Shown here in pieces: positions 61,248 to 64,000 of a stretch of 64,000 nucleotides of DNA. The stretch's first letter is position 1. Each line of letters starts with the position of its first letter. Source of the stretch: an uncultured Clostridia bacterium (lineage in GTDB: Bacteria; Bacillota; Clostridia; Oscillospirales; Ruminococcaceae). The notes beneath the pieces were generated by a model that ran no database searches, was not told the DNA's origin, and saw only the letters and a list, made by a program, of their open reading frames with translations. A program made the position numbers and the translations under genes. The stretch spans positions 62,001 through 126,000 of the forward strand of contig CANQKD010000002.1 of the NCBI GenBank assembly GCA_947624375.1, given 5' to 3'.

Positions 61248-63869
61248 TTACTTTTTGAGCGCGGCGAGGGACTGCTCTATCTTTTCAAGCTTTTCCTGTG
61301 CTTTTGTCAGCTTCGCCTTTTGCTCCTCGATGAGCTTTTCGGGCGCTTTTGCCAAAAAGCCCTCGTTTGACAGCTTCTTTGACAAAAACTCTATATCTTT
61401 AAGCGCCGCCTGCTTCTCTTTACCAAGCCTTGCGGTCTCTTTCTCAACGTCTACTATATCTGCAAGCGGTATGAATATTCTTGCATTCGCTGTTACTGCG
61501 GTTATGCTGTCGGGAATATCATACTTTTCGGCGATCTCTACATCAGATGCGAACGCAAGCCTTTCAAAATACATTCTGCCGTTTTCAAAAGTTGCGCTGT
61601 TCTTCGTTTCGATATACAGTGCAGACTTCACGGAGTTTGGCACGTTCATTTCGCTGCGGATATTTCTTACGCTCTTTATCGCGGCGATTATCATCTCAAA
61701 CTCGTTTTCTTCGCTTACAAAGCTATACTCGCTGTGATATACGGGGTAATCCGATAGCATTATCGCGCTGCCGTCGTCAACAAGCGTTTGCCAGATCTCC
61801 TCGGTTATAAACGGCATGAACGGGTGCAGCAGTTTGAGCATACCCTTCATTACCCACACGAGCACGTTCTGCGCGGTCTGCGCGCTTTCGCCGCCTGCGG
61901 TGATTCTGGGTTTGGTAAGCTCTATATACCAGTCGCAGTATACGTCCCAGATAAAGTCGTATATCTTGGCGCAGGCAACGCCCAGCTCATAGCTTTCAAG
62001 GTTCTCGTTGACCTCTTTAGCAAGGGTATTGAACTTTGAAACTACCCACTTATCCTCGGTAGACAGCTCATCGCAGAGCTTATCGCACTTAAAGCCGTCG
62101 GGCAGGTTCATCATGATATAGCGCGAGGCGTTCCACAGCTTGTTTGCAAAGTTTCTCGCCGCTTTTACCTTATCTTCGGTAAAGCGCATATCGTTGCCCG
62201 GCGCATTGCCCATAGCAAGCATAAATCTCAGCGCATCTGCGCCGTACTGATCTATAATTTCAAGAGGGTCGATGCCGTTGCCGAGAGATTTTGACATCTT
62301 TCTGCCCTGGGCATCTCTCACAAGACCGTGTATAAGAACGGTATCGAACGGCGGTTTGCCTGTATTTTCAAGCGCGCTGAACATCATTCTTATTACCCAG
62401 AAGAAAATTATATCATAACCGGTAACAAGCGTATTTGTGGGGTAGAAATACTCAAAGTCTTCGGTCTTTTCGGGCCAGCCGAGAGTTGAGAACGGCCACA
62501 GCGCCGATGAGAACCATGTATCCAGCGTATCGGGATCCTGACGCATAAGCTTGCCGCACTTGGGGCACACCGCGCTGTTTTCTTTGGTAACTACCATTTC
62601 GCCGCAGTCGTCGCAGTAAAATGCAGGTATCTGATGTCCCCACCAGATCTGGCGCGAAATACACCAGTCTTTGATATTTTCAAGCCAGTGGAAATATATC
62701 TTGTCAAATCTCTCGGGAACGAATTTTGTATCGCCGTTCTTTACCGCATCTATAGCAGGCTGAGCAAGCGGCTTCATCTTTACGAACCACTGTGTTGAAA
62801 CTCTCGGCTCAACGGTGGTAGAGCAGCGGTAGCAAGTGCCAACGTTATGCTCGTGAGCCTCTGTACGTACCAAAAAGCCGCCTTTTTCAAGGTCTTCGAC
62901 TATCTTCTTTCTTGCATCATATCTGTCCATACCTGCATAGTCGAGGTAGTCGTCGGTTATCTTAGCATCTTCCGTAAGAACATTTATGACCGGCAGGTCA
63001 TGGCGCAGACCCACCTCAAAGTCGTTGGGGTCGTGGGCAGGGGTTATCTTAACAACGCCCGTGCCGAACTCCATGTCAACATAGCTGTCGGCAACAATGG
63101 GTATCTCTCTGCCAACAAGCGGCAGGATAAGCGTTTTGCCCACAAGGTCTTTATATCTGTCGTCATCGGGATTTACTGCGACCGCGGTATCGCCCAGAAG
63201 CGTTTCAGGCCGCGTGGTGGCAAGCTCTATATATCCGCTGCCGTCTTTGAGCGGATAGCGCAGATGCCAGAAATGCCCTGCCTGATCTTCATAAGTTACC
63301 TCGGCATCGGAAAGCGAAGTTTTACACTTGGGACACCAGTTTATTATCCTCTCGCCCCTGTATATCAGACCTTTTTCGTAATACTTTACGAATACTTCTT
63401 TTACCGCCTGCGAACAGCCCTCGTCCATGGTGAAGCGTTCTCTGTCCCAGTCGCAGGAAGAGCCCAGCTTTTTGAGCTGCTCTACTATCCTGCCGCCGTA
63501 CTGCTTCTTCCAAGCCCATGCCCTTTCCATGAACTTCTCTCTGCCTATGCCCTCTTTGGTAAGACCCTCTTTGCGCATAGCTTCAACTATTTTCGCCTCG
63601 GTAGCTATCGCGGCGTGGTCTGTACCCGGCAGCCACAGCGCGCTGTAGCCGCTCATTCTCTTGAAACGTATCAGAATATCCTGCAAGGTCTCATCAAGCG
63701 CGTGACCCATATGCAGCTGACCTGTTATATTCGGCGGCGGAATTACTATGGTGTAGGGCTTTTTGTCCTTATTAACTTCTGCGTGGAACATCTTTCCGTC
63801 CGTCCAGTATTTGTATATCCTGTCCTCGAACTGTGCAGGTTCGTAGGTCTTTGGCAATTCTTTTTTCAT
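61248..63869 (-). CDS. valS: Valyl-tRNA synthetase
   Basis: An 873-aa class I synthetase charging tRNA-Val. The HIGH motif lies in PPNITGQLHMGHALDETL, the KMSKS motif in GRKMSKSLGNGIDPLEI (near 520), and the editing domain between them contains TTRPETLLGDTAVAVNP. A zinc-like knuckle CDDCGEMV...CPKCGKLM is present. The C-terminal coiled-coil tRNA-binding arm (about 805-873) is intact. The length is normal. AAGAGG precedes the ATG. The upstream region runs out of the window, so a T-box cannot be excluded. Confidence 0.97.
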   Translation of the reverse strand: MKKELPKTYEPAQFEDRIYKYWTDGKMFHAEVNKDKKPYTIVIPPPNITGQLHMGHALDETLQDILIRFKRMSGYSALWLPGTDHAAIATEAKIVEAMRKEGLTKEGIGREKFMERAWAWKKQYGGRIVEQLKKLGSSCDWDRERFTMDEGCSQAVKEVFVKYYEKGLIYRGERIINWCPKCKTSLSDAEVTYEDQAGHFWHLRYPLKDGSGYIELATTRPETLLGDTAVAVNPDDDRYKDLVGKTLILPLVGREIPIVADSYVDMEFGTGVVKITPAHDPNDFEVGLRHDLPVINVLTEDAKITDDYLDYAGMDRYDARKKIVEDLEKGGFLVRTEAHEHNVGTCYRCSTTVEPRVSTQWFVKMKPLAQPAIDAVKNGDTKFVPERFDKIYFHWLENIKDWCISRQIWWGHQIPAFYCDDCGEMVVTKENSAVCPKCGKLMRQDPDTLDTWFSSALWPFSTLGWPEKTEDFEYFYPTNTLVTGYDIIFFWVIRMMFSALENTGKPPFDTVLIHGLVRDAQGRKMSKSLGNGIDPLEIIDQYGADALRFMLAMGNAPGNDMRFTEDKVKAARNFANKLWNASRYIMMNLPDGFKCDKLCDELSTEDKWVVSKFNTLAKEVNENLESYELGVACAKIYDFIWDVYCDWYIELTKPRITAGGESAQTAQNVLVWVMKGMLKLLHPFMPFITEEIWQTLVDDGSAIMLSDYPVYHSEYSFVSEENEFEMIIAAIKSVRNIRSEMNVPNSVKSALYIETKNSATFENGRMYFERLAFASDVEIAEKYDIPDSITAVTANARIFIPLADIVDVEKETARLGKEKQAALKDIEFLSKKLSNEGFLAKAPEKLIEEQKAKLTKAQEKLEKIEQSLAALKK

Positions 63870-63920
63870 TTTTTATACCTCTTTTTTATACTTGATTTTA
63901 TGCGAATAAAAACTGCGCCG

Positions 63921-63983
63921 TCAGACTCGCACGCCCGAGCCTACAGACGAGTAAAAGCGGTATTTAAAATTGCTGTACGTCAT
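63921..63983 (-). CDS. Possible 20-codon leader ORF upstream of valS
   Basis: A complete small frame MTYSNFKYRFYSSVGSGVRV with a good ribosome site (GAGGGAGAG 3-4 nt before the ATG) ends 51 nt before valS. Three of its last seven residues are valine. It could be a leader peptide or a small unannotated protein; chance cannot be ruled out at this length. No terminator-like hairpin is obvious between it and valS. Confidence 0.3.
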   Translation of the reverse strand: MTYSNFKYRFYSSVGSGVRV

Positions 63984-64000
63984 GAACTCTCCCTCTTTTA

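Overview
The window looks like a chromosomal segment of a rumen- or gut-type Firmicute of the Ruminococcus group (Oscillospiraceae), close to but probably not identical with Ruminococcus albus. The main evidence is a cellobiose 2-epimerase very like the R. albus enzyme, next to a GH5 lipoprotein cellulase. Large secreted leucine-rich-repeat/fibronectin proteins of the kind common in Ruminococcus, ThyX, GTP-type PEP carboxykinase, and Firmicute gene orders (dprA-topA-trmFO, plsX-rnc-smc-ftsY, yhbY-nadD-yqeK-rsfS, aroQ-yqhT-efp, infC-rpmI-rplT) point the same way. Most genes are on the minus strand. No tRNA, rRNA, CRISPR array, integrase, transposase or relaxase was found.

Layout. 0-9 kb: three tandem secreted LRR proteins sharing an almost identical C-terminal CxxC + two-FN3 module. 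9-11.5 kb: a large FtsX-type ABC permease with no ATPase beside it; its paralogue lies at 56.6-59.2 kb, and a 41-bp upstream block is shared between the two. 11.8-13.7 kb: a ClpP-like peptidase followed by a soluble VirD4/TraG-type ATPase, with no other conjugation genes. 13.8-19.3 kb: a run of DUF1015, cellobiose 2-epimerase, GH5 lipoprotein, CorC-like protein and a small membrane protein. 19.4-24.1 kb: secA, then divergent metK under a SAM-I riboswitch, with a small unknown gene behind it. 24.1-25.3 kb: a 1.2-kb gene-free region with two inverted copies of a roughly 300-bp hairpin array whose stems covary. 25.3-29.7 kb: FMN-riboswitch-controlled RibU, a CD1247-type protein, efp, yqhT, aroQ and an endonuclease-IV-like protein. 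29.8-48 kb: a housekeeping block: rpsU (57 aa, with a pseudoknot-like leader), leuS, rsfS, yqeK, nadD, yhbY, rdgB, ftsY, smc, a radical SAM gene, rnc, plsX, trmFO, topA, dprA and a SpoU methyltransferase. 48-49.3 kb: infC-rpmI-rplT, with infC starting at ATT. 49.4-54.3 kb: a compact envelope cluster (amidase, thyX, zinc-ribbon protein, TPM protein, degenerate CPBP protein). 54.5-64 kb: pckG, the second permease, lysC, another repeat-rich gap, and valS.

Regulation is unusually readable. Sigma-A promoters with 17-bp spacing and perfect or near-perfect hexamers precede metK, secA, rpsU, infC, efp, pckG, the amidase cluster and the third LRR gene. SAM-I and FMN riboswitches are clear. Intrinsic terminators flank most transcription units.

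The points most worth a second look are the covarying hairpin arrays, the rpsU pseudoknot leader, the ClpP/VirD4 pair, the shared 41-bp block upstream of the two orphan permeases, and the CPBP protein that has lost its expected catalytic residues.
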